Counted from the first letter of the stretch, positions 33,740-42,574 are shown. The stretch: DNA of 64,000 bases from Chitinophagaceae bacterium (GCA_016787135.1 JAEUVK010000221.1:1-64000), one strand, 5' to 3'. Program-made: numbers and translations. The notes: generated from the letters alone by a model not told the origin.

Positions 33740-33740
33740 C

Positions 33741-34739
33741 ATGCCCATCAATGATGCAGTAAAGAAAAAGTTACGCCGCGCCACGATCCTTTATTGGACA
33801 CTCCTGATCTATATTGTCGCCGCTCTTGTGTGGTGGTTCATTACACTCGAAAAACAGAATAATGAAATGAAACGCCTCCAGGTTTTGCAGTTGGATACCC
33901 GCATTGACAGGAATGCGGATACTGTTGAGTATGCTGCAGAAATGGTAAGGATAAATAATGAGCACAAAAGGAACAAGGCCAAGTATGCCGGTGAAGGGGT
34001 CGTTTTTTTTATCCTTATACTGGTTGGTGCTTCTTTTGTCTATCGTTCTGTCAGGCGCCAGTTCTATATACAATTGCAGCAGCAGAACTTCCTGATGGCT
34101 GTTACACATGAGTTAAAGACTCCTATTTCAGTAATTAAACTGAACCTTGAAACTATTCAGAAATATTCGCTGGACGCGGAAAAACAAAAGAAACTTCTGG
34201 CGGTGATGCTGAAAGAGACATCAAGGTTGAATTTTCTGACCAATAATATACTTGTTGCATCCCAGCTGGAAGGTGGAGGATATAAGTTCTCGGATGAGGA
34301 GCTTGACCTCTCTGACCTGCTTAAAGATTGCATTCAGGATTTCAGGACCCGTTTTCCGGAAAGGGAATTCAGGTCGCAGATCGAACCTGATGTGGATATA
34401 AAAGGGGATGCTTTATTGCTCCAGATGCTGATCAATAACCTGCTGGAAAACGCTGTTAAGTATTCACCGAAAGAAACGCCGGTAACGGCACTTTTGAAAA
34501 AGGAGAAGAGTGACGTAAAGCTGCAGATCGTTGATGAAGGCCAGGGTATTGTTGATGAAGAAAAGAAAAAAGTGTTCACAAAATTTTACCGGATCGGTAA
34601 TGAAGCTACCCGGAAAACACAGGGAACCGGTCTGGGACTCTATCTTTGCAGTAAGATAGCCTATGATCATAATGCCGACATTTCGGTGACAAACAATATA
34701 CCACACGGCAGTAACTTTGTTGTTACGTTTAGTTTATGA
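33741..34739 (+). CDS. Membrane sensor histidine kinase
   Basis: This 332-residue kinase has two transmembrane segments (about 14-34 and 83-103) enclosing a short periplasmic sensor of about 45 residues. The HisKA box VTHELKTPISVIKLN carries the phosphorylated His near residue 123. The HATPase has N box NLLENAVKY, G1 DEGQGI and G2 GTGLGLYL. There is no HAMP or PAS domain. The start of the response regulator overlaps its stop by four bases, so the two form a cognate pair. The signal is unknown. Confidence 0.95.
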   Translation: MPINDAVKKKLRRATILYWTLLIYIVAALVWWFITLEKQNNEMKRLQVLQLDTRIDRNADTVEYAAEMVRINNEHKRNKAKYAGEGVVFFILILVGASFVYRSVRRQFYIQLQQQNFLMAVTHELKTPISVIKLNLETIQKYSLDAEKQKKLLAVMLKETSRLNFLTNNILVASQLEGGGYKFSDEELDLSDLLKDCIQDFRTRFPEREFRSQIEPDVDIKGDALLLQMLINNLLENAVKYSPKETPVTALLKKEKSDVKLQIVDEGQGIVDEEKKKVFTKFYRIGNEATRKTQGTGLGLYLCSKIAYDHNADISVTNNIPHGSNFVVTFSL

Positions 34740-35443
34740 GCACAGACAAAAGCATATCTATTCTCCTGGTGGAAGATGAAGAGAACCTTCACGAAGCGCT
34801 GAAATTGAATCTTGAACTCGAAGGATATACCGTTACATCAGCTTATGACGGGGCGGCTGCCCTTAAGGCAGTGAATGGGGAATACTTTGATCTGATCATA
34901 CTGGATGTGATGCTGCCGGAGATGGATGGCATCAGTGTGGCAGAAACGGTACGCATCAGCAATAATGAAGTGCCGATTCTTATTCTCAGTGCTAAAAATA
35001 CCAGCGCCGACAGGGTATTGGGTTTAAAGAAAGGAGCTGATGATTATCTCACCAAACCATTTAACCTGGAAGAACTTTTATTGAGAGTGCATAAGCTTAT
35101 CGACAAGAATAAAAAGATACAGGATAAGACCTCACTCGGCAATAGCTATTCTTTCGGGGATAATATCATTGACTTCAAAGCACAGGAAGCTACCACCAAA
35201 GCCGGCCAGAAGGTCCAGCTGAGCAAAAAAGAAACAATGCTGCTGAAATTGCTTATTGAAAACAAAAATGAAGTGGTGCCGAGAGAAAAGATATTGCAGG
35301 CGGTATGGGGGTATAATGTTTATCCTACTACCCGCACCATCGATAATTTTATACTTAACTTCCGCAAATACTTTGAAGAAGACAGCCGGAATCCCAAATA
35401 CTTTCATTCCGTCAGAGGGGTGGGTTATAAGTATTCTGAGTAG
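34736..35443 (+). CDS. OmpR/PhoB-family response regulator
   Basis: This 235-residue protein has a receiver domain (residues 8-120) with acidic pocket EDEEN, phospho-acceptor Asp in LIILDVMLPEMDG (near 56) and Lys in DDYLTKPF (near 106). A winged-helix DNA-binding domain (about 140-235) ends with the signature RTIDNFILNFRKYFEEDSRNPKYFHSVRGVGYKY. It is regulated by the overlapping histidine kinase. It converges on batD with only two bases between the stops. Confidence 0.96.
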   Translation: MSTDKSISILLVEDEENLHEALKLNLELEGYTVTSAYDGAAALKAVNGEYFDLIILDVMLPEMDGISVAETVRISNNEVPILILSAKNTSADRVLGLKKGADDYLTKPFNLEELLLRVHKLIDKNKKIQDKTSLGNSYSFGDNIIDFKAQEATTKAGQKVQLSKKETMLLKLLIENKNEVVPREKILQAVWGYNVYPTTRTIDNFILNFRKYFEEDSRNPKYFHSVRGVGYKYSE

Positions 35444-35445
35444 TA

Positions 35446-37179
35446 TTATTGACCAGCCTTTATTTGCTCCAGCACTTTTTTTACCCCTACCAATAGTTCC
35501 TGCTTATCATGAATGAACTCGGCCATTGTAAAAGCAGCTGCTTCACATTGCTCCAGTATGGCAATGATCTCCTGTGCCCGATCAGGCGAAATTTGTTTTG
35601 ACCGCAGTATCTCCTCTTTATTTATGCGGGTTCCCGAAAGATGAAGTGTGCTGCTCAACTGATCCCAGATTATCTTTTGTACTATAATATAGAACCGGCT
35701 CCCGTTCTCTTTCAGGGCTATATAGGCAGGTTGCAGGGCATCGTCAATAGTTGATCCCTTTTCTTCAACCGGCCGCTTTACGGACATAGTAGTCCTTTTT
35801 TTGACACGCCAGAGGATTGTCAAAACAGATAGTATTAAACCACCGGCAGCCCACCATAGTATTCCTTGTTTGTTTTTTTTATCGTCTTCAGCTTGTGCAA
35901 TTGTTACCGTTTCTTTTTCTTTTTCGTTGATTTTTATTTCAACCGGCTTAGTGGATACGGTGCGGTACTTATTGCTGTCAGTATCAAAGAATGTAAACGA
36001 AACAGGGGGAATAGTATAACTGCCGGACCTGGGCGCAACAAAGGGAAAACGGAAAGCTTTTTCGCCCATCAGCGGAACATGTGTTTTGTCCAACGTATCC
36101 GTTATTACGGCTTCAAAACCTTCTACTCCTACGGGCCACTGTATGACCGGGCCTGTTAGTTGTATGAAATTGCCTTTACCCGAAATGACTATCACCAGTT
36201 CACCTTCTTCATTACGGGCCAGTTCATTTTTCTTTAAATAGGCGCTGATATTGAACGTACCGGTAGCGCCGGAAAATAAGGGTGGCTTGTTCTTTTCAGG
36301 ATAAGGTTTGACCGTAATGGCTACTCTGTCAGTACTGATGCTGCTCTCGTAAGTTACTGTGGTATTATCTCCGTTCTTTTCTTCCCTGTTTTCAAAAACT
36401 CCTTCCACTATCTCCTGTTCCGTCCTTTTATTGACCCCGCTCCGGGAAAACTCTACTTTGTTCAACACTTCCATGGCATCTATCGTAAACATCCCGGATT
36501 GCAGCGGGTATAATTGAACTGTCCGGATAGTATGTACAATAAATGCTTTTCCACCTATGCTCTCCGTGTTCGACACCTTATCATCTATGTTTACGATATC
36601 CTGTACGGAAAAGCCGTAAAAGCCCGGGTTTTTGACAATATCGGATTTTGACTGTAGCCTTGAGTACAGTTTGAAAGTAGCTACTACTGGTTCGCCGATA
36701 TAGCAATTCTTTTTAGTCACCATGACTTTCACGAAAAGGTTGCGGCGGATCTTTTCATAAGGGTCTTCGCCGGGATGAAGAAAGTATTCGGAATTGTTTT
36801 CAACTTCCCGGTTACTGTCAAATACGTCTATAAACTGGTCGTCACTTTGAATGAATTTGCCATTCATCTTTGCTATGGCGCCGGGAATGCGATAGCGGCC
36901 CGGTTTTTCAGCTATGAGTGTAAACACATAATTCTTTACTGGTATGGCGCCATTCGGCGTTTTCCCATGATAAATACTTGGGCCATTGATCAGCCGGAGC
37001 CCTTCAAAAAGAGGGTTGTAAAAAGCATCATTGTCAGCTGTACTTTCAATGACGTATTCTACCGGAAAAGATCTGCCTGTTTCCACTGTGGGCTGCACTA
37101 TTGTTTTAAATACCACCTGTGCATCCAAAGCCGGAAGAAGACAGAAAAAGAGTAATATGGAGAAAAGAATAGTCCGCAT
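35446..37179 (-). CDS. batD: BatD-family protein
   Basis: This 577-residue membrane protein has a signal peptide (residues 1-20), a large periplasmic region of Ig-like beta domains (about 25-425; FVKVMVTKKNCYIGEPVVATFKLYSRL is a hallmark), one transmembrane segment near 440-460 (ILWWAAGGLILSVLTILWRVKK), and a cytoplasmic helical tail. BatD is named for oxygen tolerance in Bacteroides and normally belongs with BatA-C, MoxR and DUF58 genes. None of these is adjacent here, which is a little unusual but not rare. Confidence 0.85.
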   Translation of the reverse strand: MRTILFSILLFFCLLPALDAQVVFKTIVQPTVETGRSFPVEYVIESTADNDAFYNPLFEGLRLINGPSIYHGKTPNGAIPVKNYVFTLIAEKPGRYRIPGAIAKMNGKFIQSDDQFIDVFDSNREVENNSEYFLHPGEDPYEKIRRNLFVKVMVTKKNCYIGEPVVATFKLYSRLQSKSDIVKNPGFYGFSVQDIVNIDDKVSNTESIGGKAFIVHTIRTVQLYPLQSGMFTIDAMEVLNKVEFSRSGVNKRTEQEIVEGVFENREEKNGDNTTVTYESSISTDRVAITVKPYPEKNKPPLFSGATGTFNISAYLKKNELARNEEGELVIVISGKGNFIQLTGPVIQWPVGVEGFEAVITDTLDKTHVPLMGEKAFRFPFVAPRSGSYTIPPVSFTFFDTDSNKYRTVSTKPVEIKINEKEKETVTIAQAEDDKKNKQGILWWAAGGLILSVLTILWRVKKRTTMSVKRPVEEKGSTIDDALQPAYIALKENGSRFYIIVQKIIWDQLSSTLHLSGTRINKEEILRSKQISPDRAQEIIAILEQCEAAAFTMAEFIHDKQELLVGVKKVLEQIKAGQ

Positions 37180-37257
37180 CGGAGCAACTAAAGTAAAACA
37201 GGGTTTCCAAAAGCCGCTATTAATAATATGCGGCCGGGATAATACCCTTTTGTATGG

Positions 37258-37968
37258 CTACAGGTCGCCTAATTGCGGCCTGATGATAATATCTTCCACA
37301 CAGGCCTGTGGTGAAAGCTGTGAAGCTGCATAGATCATTTTGGCAATGTCCTCCGCTTCCATGATTCGTTTGGAAGAGTTGTCAAAATTACCCCACGAAT
37401 CCGTCATGACCGCACCCGGATGAACAGAAGTTACTTTAATGCCATAAGATTTCATTTCCTCACGCAGGTTCTTGCTGAAGCCATACAATGCAAATTTGCT
37501 GATGCTATAGGCCCCTCCATTTTCATACGCATGTAAGGAAGCAACTGAACATATATTGAAGATATGACGTCCAGGTTCTGTCGAAGGGCGTTTCATCATT
37601 TCAGGCAGCAGCGTTCGTGTCAGGTGGTAAGCGCTATACAGGTTAGTTGCTATCTGGTTTTCGAGGGTCCCTTCCGGTTCGTTGTACACACTTCCGGGTT
37701 CAAAGAGGCCGGCATTGTTTACCAGAATGTCTGGTACCGCAAAATCAAGACACCAGTTGCCTAACGCCATTGCTTCTTCTTTTTTGCTCAGGTCAAAAGG
37801 TTTTGCCCTAATGGTTGCACCCGGGTATTTCGTCATAAGCTCTTCGGTGGCCTTATACAAGGCTACTCCGTTTCGTGAACTCAGGAACAGATCATATTCC
37901 TGTGCAGCAAATATCTCTGCTACGGCTTTTCCTATTCCTCTGGAAGCTCCCGTAATAACAACATTCAT
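37258..37968 (-). CDS. Classical short-chain dehydrogenase/reductase
   Basis: This 236-residue SDR has TGASRGIGKA at residues 6-15, NNAG near 85, a Ser in CSVAS and catalytic YSISKFAL (YxxxK) near 152. It resembles the 3-ketoacyl-(ACP) reductase-like group, including the FabG-type cofactor loop, but the substrate is not assignable. The longer frame to 38010 translates repeat sequence, so I take MNVVITGASRG at 37968. It is divergent from yjjG, with a heptamer element between the two starts. Confidence 0.9.
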   Translation of the reverse strand: MNVVITGASRGIGKAVAEIFAAQEYDLFLSSRNGVALYKATEELMTKYPGATIRAKPFDLSKKEEAMALGNWCLDFAVPDILVNNAGLFEPGSVYNEPEGTLENQIATNLYSAYHLTRTLLPEMMKRPSTEPGRHIFNICSVASLHAYENGGAYSISKFALYGFSKNLREEMKSYGIKVTSVHPGAVMTDSWGNFDNSSKRIMEAEDIAKMIYAASQLSPQACVEDIIIRPQLGDL

Positions 37969-37973
37969 ATTTT

Positions 37974-38036
37974 CAGATTTTACAGTGTAGATTGCGAACC
38001 CGTAATGCAAATCTAAAATCTGCCATCTGCAATTGG
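37974..38036. repeat. Heptamer element between SDR and yjjG starts
   Basis: Four phased units at 38009-38036 (AAATCTA, AAATCTG, CCATCTG, CAATTGG) face an imperfect inverted copy at 37974-37996 beginning CAGATTT. It fills the space between two divergent start codons. Confidence 0.75.
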
Positions 38037-38038
38037 AA

Positions 38039-38749
38039 ATGAAATACCGTCACCTTTTCTTCGATCTTGATCATACCCTATGGGATTTTGAGGCCAATGC
38101 CCGTGCTACCCTTGCAGAATTGTATGATTCCCTGTCATTGAAAGAAAGAGGGGTTTATGATTTTGAGCTTTTTTACCGGAATTACCTGGCCCATAATGAT
38201 AAACTATGGGAAAGGTATCGAAACGGGTACGTAAAGCAGGAAGAATTGCGGGTGAAAAGAATGTGGCTGTCACTGCTGGATTTTAAAATAGCCGATGATA
38301 AGCTGTCAAAAGAAATGAGTGACCGGTTTCTGGATATGCTGCCGACCCGGAACCTGCTTTTCCCTTATGCCAAAGAGATATTGGACTACCTGTCCGGTAA
38401 ATATTACCAGTTGCATCTTATCACCAATGGTTTTGAAAAAACACAGCACAGCAAACTGAAATACTCCGGGCTTGATATTTATTTTAAAGAAGTGATCACC
38501 TCTGAAGGCTCCAACAGCCTGAAGCCACAGAAAGAGATATTTGAATTTGCGTTTCAGAAAACAGGAGCAAAGCCGGAACAGAGCATTATGATCGGGGATA
38601 CGATCGATGTGGATATACTCGGCGCCATCAATGCCGGGATTGACCAGGTGCATGTAAACCATCTTACAAAAGAACCGGTGCCGGTTATGGACAAAACACT
38701 GCCTACTTATACTGTTTATTCACTGAAAGAATTAAAGGAAATTTTTTAG
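38039..38749 (+). CDS. YjjG-type HAD-family nucleotidase
   Basis: This 236-residue HAD phosphatase carries motif I FFDLDHTLWDFEANA (residues 7-21), motif II Thr in LITNGFEKTQ near 122, and motifs III/IV in KPQKEIF and MIGDTIDVDILGA near 183-195. YjjG enzymes dephosphorylate non-canonical pyrimidine nucleotides as house cleaning. I start at ATG 38039, two codons after the TTG that opens the frame, since the TTG belongs to the heptamer array. Confidence 0.9.
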   Translation: MKYRHLFFDLDHTLWDFEANARATLAELYDSLSLKERGVYDFELFYRNYLAHNDKLWERYRNGYVKQEELRVKRMWLSLLDFKIADDKLSKEMSDRFLDMLPTRNLLFPYAKEILDYLSGKYYQLHLITNGFEKTQHSKLKYSGLDIYFKEVITSEGSNSLKPQKEIFEFAFQKTGAKPEQSIMIGDTIDVDILGAINAGIDQVHVNHLTKEPVPVMDKTLPTYTVYSLKELKEIF

Positions 38750-38834
38750 CCGTTAAGCTGATTGTCTGAGTTATTGGGTCTGTCTTTTGATGACCGATCA
38801 TCTAATCTTCAAATCGGTTCATTATCCAATCGCC

Positions 38835-39491
38835 CTACCAGGTAGCGATCACCGTCACACCACCCTGAGGTTTGTCGCCAATCTTAGCAAGGATCTTTGC
38901 ATCTAATGGCAGCAGCAGGTCAACCCGTGAACCGAATTTGATAAAGCCCATTTCATCGGTTTGCTTCACCTGCTGGCCGGCCTGAAGATAATTGATGATT
39001 CGTTTGGCCAATGCCCCGGCGATCTGTTTTACCAATATCTCTTTGCCTTCTTTGCGATAAACTACCGTATGCCTTTCGTTTTCAGTAGATGATTTAGGGT
39101 GCCAGGCCACCAGGTATTTCCCTTTGTGGTATTGGCTGTAAGAAACTTCCCCGCTGACCGGATTTCGGTTCACATGTACATTCAGCGGGCTCATGAAGAT
39201 GGATACCTGAATGCGGCGGTCGGTAAAATATTCATCAGCCTGTACTTCTTCAATGGCCACTACTTTACCGTCAGCAGGCGCTACGATAGCATTATCCTGT
39301 ATGGTCAGTTGTCTTTTCGGAATGCGGAAAAAAGATATGATGAAAAAGAATAGCCCCAGTGTCAGGATAAAAATGATCCAGGTAACGACAGGCTGCCCGA
39401 AGCTGAAAAAATAAAACGAAAGCAGGTTGATAACGCCGAATATGATCGCTGCTACTGCAATCGAAGTATAGCCTTCCTTATGAATGGTCAT
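38835..39491 (-). CDS. psd: Phosphatidylserine decarboxylase family protein
   Basis: This 218-residue short-form phosphatidylserine decarboxylase makes phosphatidylethanolamine. Two transmembrane segments lie near residues 10-50. FMSPLNVHVNRNPVSG is the family signature, and KFGSRVD near 187 holds the Gly-Ser self-cleavage site that yields the pyruvoyl group. The longer frame to 39584 translates a heptamer element. The exact -7 box on the minus strand at 39509-39516 lies between that element and ATG 39491, which fixes the start. It follows cdsA in the phospholipid pathway. Confidence 0.93.
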   Translation of the reverse strand: MTIHKEGYTSIAVAAIIFGVINLLSFYFFSFGQPVVTWIIFILTLGLFFFIISFFRIPKRQLTIQDNAIVAPADGKVVAIEEVQADEYFTDRRIQVSIFMSPLNVHVNRNPVSGEVSYSQYHKGKYLVAWHPKSSTENERHTVVYRKEGKEILVKQIAGALAKRIINYLQAGQQVKQTDEMGFIKFGSRVDLLLPLDAKILAKIGDKPQGGVTVIATW

Positions 39492-39508
39492 TGAGTTGGA
39501 TTGTGGTG

Positions 39509-39516
39509 CAAATATA
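39509..39516 (-). promoter_or_regulatory. -7 promoter box TATATTTG of psd
   Basis: An exact TAnnTTTG on the minus strand, 17 bases upstream of the start. The heptamer element at 39517 begins at the very next base. Confidence 0.5.
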
Positions 39517-39579
39517 GTGAAATGGTGAGTGGTGCCCTTCGCTTCGCTCTGGGTGACGGGTGAGTGGAGAATGAGGTCA
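39517..39579 (+). repeat. Heptamer element, direct units GGTGAGT, with interruption
   Basis: Nine 7-base periods hold GGTGAGT at 39524 and again at 39559, with GGTGCCC and GGTGACG between. The phase is kept across a 14-base interruption rich in TTCGCT. It fills the gap between the psd promoter and the cdsA stop. Confidence 0.8.
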
Positions 39580-39580
39580 T

Positions 39581-40456
39581 TCACATGAAAAATTGAACAT
39601 ATAGCCAGACAAAAGGAGTAGCAAGAAGCAGCGAGTCAAAACGATCTAAGAAACCGCCATGACCCGGCATCAGGTGGCCGCTGTCTTTTACACCGGCCAT
39701 ACGTTTGAGCTTGGATTCGAGAAGGTCGCCAAAGGTGCCGGCGATGGATGCAATCAATGAAATGCCTATCAAATATTTCCAAAATAAAAGAGGCTGAAGA
39801 AAAAAACTAATAACTGCAACACTAAGAGTTATACCTCCAATTGTCCCTTCCCAGGTTTTCTTAGGTGATATCTTTGACAATGGAGTTTTTCCAATCAAGG
39901 AGCCGACTATGTAAGCCATTGTATCGTTTATCCATATTGATAGAATTATAAGTAAAGGGATATAAAAACCCTTATCTCTTCCAAAATATTCTCCACCTTC
40001 TGTGTTGATTACAATAAGGTCAGAGGTTCTTAAATTCATCATCAATCCCCAGCTCAGTGAAATATAGAGGAATCCCAATGCTGCAGTGCCAAAAGCTTTT
40101 AGTTTTACTGGTTGTTTTTGAAAAATTCCCAGCAATAGTAAGGCAAACCCCGCTGCTGAAACCGAAAATGAAAAGCTCTCTTTCAGTCCGTAACCACTGA
40201 GCTTATAAGCCGACCTGCAAAACCATAGTAGCAAACCATAGCCCATTACCATAAACCCCAGTTTTGTATAGGGGTGAAAGATCGTTTGCTGTATTTTCTC
40301 AGTCAGTTTTAAATACTCCCACCAGCAACCAAAATGGATAATAGAAAATAAAACGAGAAAACTCCAGTGATTCCATAACAAACCGGTCAGCATCACTGCG
40401 ACAAATACTATCGCTGTAAATGCCCTTGTCCTGAATGTTTGCCAGTTGAATGCCAT
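39581..40456 (-). CDS. cdsA: Phosphatidate cytidylyltransferase
   Basis: This 291-residue polytopic membrane enzyme makes CDP-diacylglycerol from phosphatidate and CTP. About seven hydrophobic segments are visible. The C-terminal signature SKLKRMAGVKDSGHLMPGHGG followed by FLDRFD fits the CdsA pattern, including the catalytic Asp residues. It lies upstream of psd on the same strand, two steps apart in phosphatidylethanolamine synthesis. psd nevertheless has its own promoter box beyond the repeat. Confidence 0.95.
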   Translation of the reverse strand: MAFNWQTFRTRAFTAIVFVAVMLTGLLWNHWSFLVLFSIIHFGCWWEYLKLTEKIQQTIFHPYTKLGFMVMGYGLLLWFCRSAYKLSGYGLKESFSFSVSAAGFALLLLGIFQKQPVKLKAFGTAALGFLYISLSWGLMMNLRTSDLIVINTEGGEYFGRDKGFYIPLLIILSIWINDTMAYIVGSLIGKTPLSKISPKKTWEGTIGGITLSVAVISFFLQPLLFWKYLIGISLIASIAGTFGDLLESKLKRMAGVKDSGHLMPGHGGFLDRFDSLLLATPFVWLYVQFFM

Positions 40457-40472
40457 GGAATTAATTGTTGTG

Positions 40473-41378
40473 TTAGTATATTGCTTTTACCTCTGCGGAT
40501 TCTTTTCTGAATAGCATAAATAAACCGATCAGCGCCGGTACTGCCAAAAAGCCCCATGCTGAAGAACCGGTATCTTCTTTAATTACATCCAATGCTTTGC
40601 CCTGCCGGGTATAATAATAAAATACCGTTATTGCCAGCGCATTATTGATAAAATGGGCAAGTATGCTAAGCCATAACCTGCCGGAATAATAATAAAGCCA
40701 TCCAAGTACTATACCCAGTAAAAACCTGAACAGGAAACCATAAAAGGAGAAATGCGCCAGGCTGAAGATGGTACTTACAATAATAATGGCCAGCCAGGGT
40801 TTACCTGTTGACCTTGTAAGAAAATTCTGTAAACCTCCCCGGAATAAAGTTTCTTCACAAAGCGCTGGCAGGAAGGCCATGATGACCAGCGCAAGAACAT
40901 AATCAGTCATACTCTTCAAACCGAGAATGGCATATACCTGCCGGTTGTAATCATTTTCCGCTTTATCAAATGTTACTCTCCAGTCTGCAGGTACAGGAAT
41001 GAGATGGTTGACATAGCTCAATGCACCACCGACAAAAATGGCGGCTGCAGTGATGAGGCAAACAAGTCCCGCTTGCTTCAGTGTTGCATGTGATGAAAAA
41101 CCTAACAGTGTAAATGGTTGCCGGTTGATCAGCCATGCTACAACAATGGCAGGAATAAAAAAGCCAAGCATGGATACCAGTTGCATGATCTTATAAACAG
41201 TGGAATAAGCGGGGTCGGCCATCCCTTTTATATATTGATCAAAATTTTTACCGGTCATTGAGATCCAGACCATTTTGGCTATTTCAGCAGAAAAAATGAT
41301 CCCGGCAATAGCAAAAGCAATCAGCATAAAAAATCCGGCGGAATAAGAAAGGCCTTTGGGGCGGCTGTCATACGTCAT
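40473..41378 (-). CDS. CPBP-family intramembrane glutamic endopeptidase
   Basis: This 301-residue polytopic protein has about eight hydrophobic segments. The CPBP (Abi/CAAX protease) motifs are EETLFRGGLQN near 194-204, FSLAHFSFYGF (His) near 229, and HFINNALA near 263. Members cleave membrane substrates or act in self-immunity; the target is unknown. It ends 17 bases before cdsA on the same strand. An exact -7 box on the minus strand at 41410-41417 lies 31 bases upstream and abuts a heptamer array. Confidence 0.88.
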   Translation of the reverse strand: MTYDSRPKGLSYSAGFFMLIAFAIAGIIFSAEIAKMVWISMTGKNFDQYIKGMADPAYSTVYKIMQLVSMLGFFIPAIVVAWLINRQPFTLLGFSSHATLKQAGLVCLITAAAIFVGGALSYVNHLIPVPADWRVTFDKAENDYNRQVYAILGLKSMTDYVLALVIMAFLPALCEETLFRGGLQNFLTRSTGKPWLAIIIVSTIFSLAHFSFYGFLFRFLLGIVLGWLYYYSGRLWLSILAHFINNALAITVFYYYTRQGKALDVIKEDTGSSAWGFLAVPALIGLFMLFRKESAEVKAIY

Positions 41379-41409
41379 TTTCGGCGATTAAATCGTAAGT
41401 TTGTAGGCT

Positions 41410-41417
41410 CAAATTTA
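41410..41417 (-). promoter_or_regulatory. -7 promoter box TAAATTTG of CPBP gene
   Basis: An exact consensus match on the minus strand. Its outermost base is also the first base of the heptamer array at 41417. Confidence 0.45.
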
Positions 41418-41514
41418 GTCGTCAGTTGTCATGTGTGAGCTGTCACAATAAAATAAATAGCCCATCTGACACGTAACAACAATCACCTGGCAACCGACAC
41501 CTGACAACTGTGGT
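41417..41514. repeat. Inverted pair of heptamer arrays between CPBP and dus genes
   Basis: The left array 41417-41451 (AGTCGTC, AGTTGTC and similar) faces the right array 41466-41514 of seven units (CTGACAC, CTGGCAA, CTGACAA and similar) across 14 bases. The words are complementary (TTGTCAG against CTGACAA). The GTG start of the dus gene lies in the last unit. Confidence 0.85.
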
Positions 41515-42550
41515 TAAAATAGGAAACATACAATTACCGGATTTCCCTCTCTTACTGGCCCCTATGGAGGATGTAAGCGATCCGCCGTTCCGTGCCGTAT
41601 GCAAAGACAACGGAGCTGACCTGATGTACACGGAATTCATTTCATCTGAAGGGTTGATACGTGATGCGATCAAGAGCCGGAAGAAACTCGACATTTTCGA
41701 ATATGAACGCCCTGTTGGCATCCAGATATTTGGTGGCGATGAAGAAAGTTTATCATTGGCGGCAAAGATCGTAGAGGTGACCAGCCCCGACCTGCTGGAT
41801 ATCAATTTTGGATGCCCGGTTAAAAAAGTGGCCCTAAAAGGCGCCGGGGCCGGAGTATTAAAAGATCTCGACCTGATGGTGAGATTGACATCAGCCGTAG
41901 TTAAATCAACTTCATTGCCCGTTACGGTTAAAACAAGATTAGGGTGGGATGATCATACAAAGAACATTGAAGAAGTAGCAGAACGTTTACAGGATGTGGG
42001 CATCAAAGCGCTGGCTATACACGGACGTACCCGTACGCAGATGTATAAAGGGGAAGCCGACTGGACATTGATCGGGAAAGTGAAAAATAATCCGCGTATC
42101 CATATTCCCATCTTTGGTAATGGTGATATCGACTCACCGGACAAAGCGCTGGAATATAAGAATCGTTATGGTATAGACGGCATCATGATCGGCCGGGCAG
42201 CCATTGGTTATCCCTGGGTATTTAACGAGATCAAACATTTCATGCAAACAGGCGAACATCTTCCATCACCCACTATTGAAGACAGGGTAGCGGTTTGCCG
42301 CAAGCATTTACATAAATCGGTGGAATGGAAGAACCCTGTAGTAGGTGTGAATGAAATGCGCCGTCACTATGCCAATTACCTGAAAGGATTGCCGAATATT
42401 AAAGAGTACCGGAATAAACTTGTTACGCTAAAAACAGTGGAGGAAATTGATGAAGTGCTGAATGAGATCGGGACAACCTATTCAGGATTTGAATTTGAAA
42501 AAACGACTATCCAACTGGTCAATTATCATGAGAAATGCCCGGTGGAGTAG
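41510..42550 (+). CDS. tRNA-dihydrouridine synthase (DusB type)
   Basis: This 346-residue flavoenzyme reduces uridine in tRNA D-loops. It opens with VKIGNIQLPDFPLLLAPMEDVSDPPFRAVCK. INFGCPVKKVALKGAGAGVL near 102-121 contains the catalytic Cys, and IHGRTRTQMYKG and GNGDI hold FMN-binding residues. The start is GTG at 41510, which gives the normal MVKIG N-terminus. The codon lies within the last unit of a heptamer array, so the repeat reaches exactly to the coding start. A MutS-like gene follows 24 bases downstream. Confidence 0.94.
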   Translation: MVKIGNIQLPDFPLLLAPMEDVSDPPFRAVCKDNGADLMYTEFISSEGLIRDAIKSRKKLDIFEYERPVGIQIFGGDEESLSLAAKIVEVTSPDLLDINFGCPVKKVALKGAGAGVLKDLDLMVRLTSAVVKSTSLPVTVKTRLGWDDHTKNIEEVAERLQDVGIKALAIHGRTRTQMYKGEADWTLIGKVKNNPRIHIPIFGNGDIDSPDKALEYKNRYGIDGIMIGRAAIGYPWVFNEIKHFMQTGEHLPSPTIEDRVAVCRKHLHKSVEWKNPVVGVNEMRRHYANYLKGLPNIKEYRNKLVTLKTVEEIDEVLNEIGTTYSGFEFEKTTIQLVNYHEKCPVE

Positions 42551-42574
42551 CGGTGCGTTTCAAATCTTTCATCA

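Noticed and set aside
38780-38830. AATC-rich words between yjjG and psd
   Set aside because: They suggest a worn repeat but do not hold a regular period.
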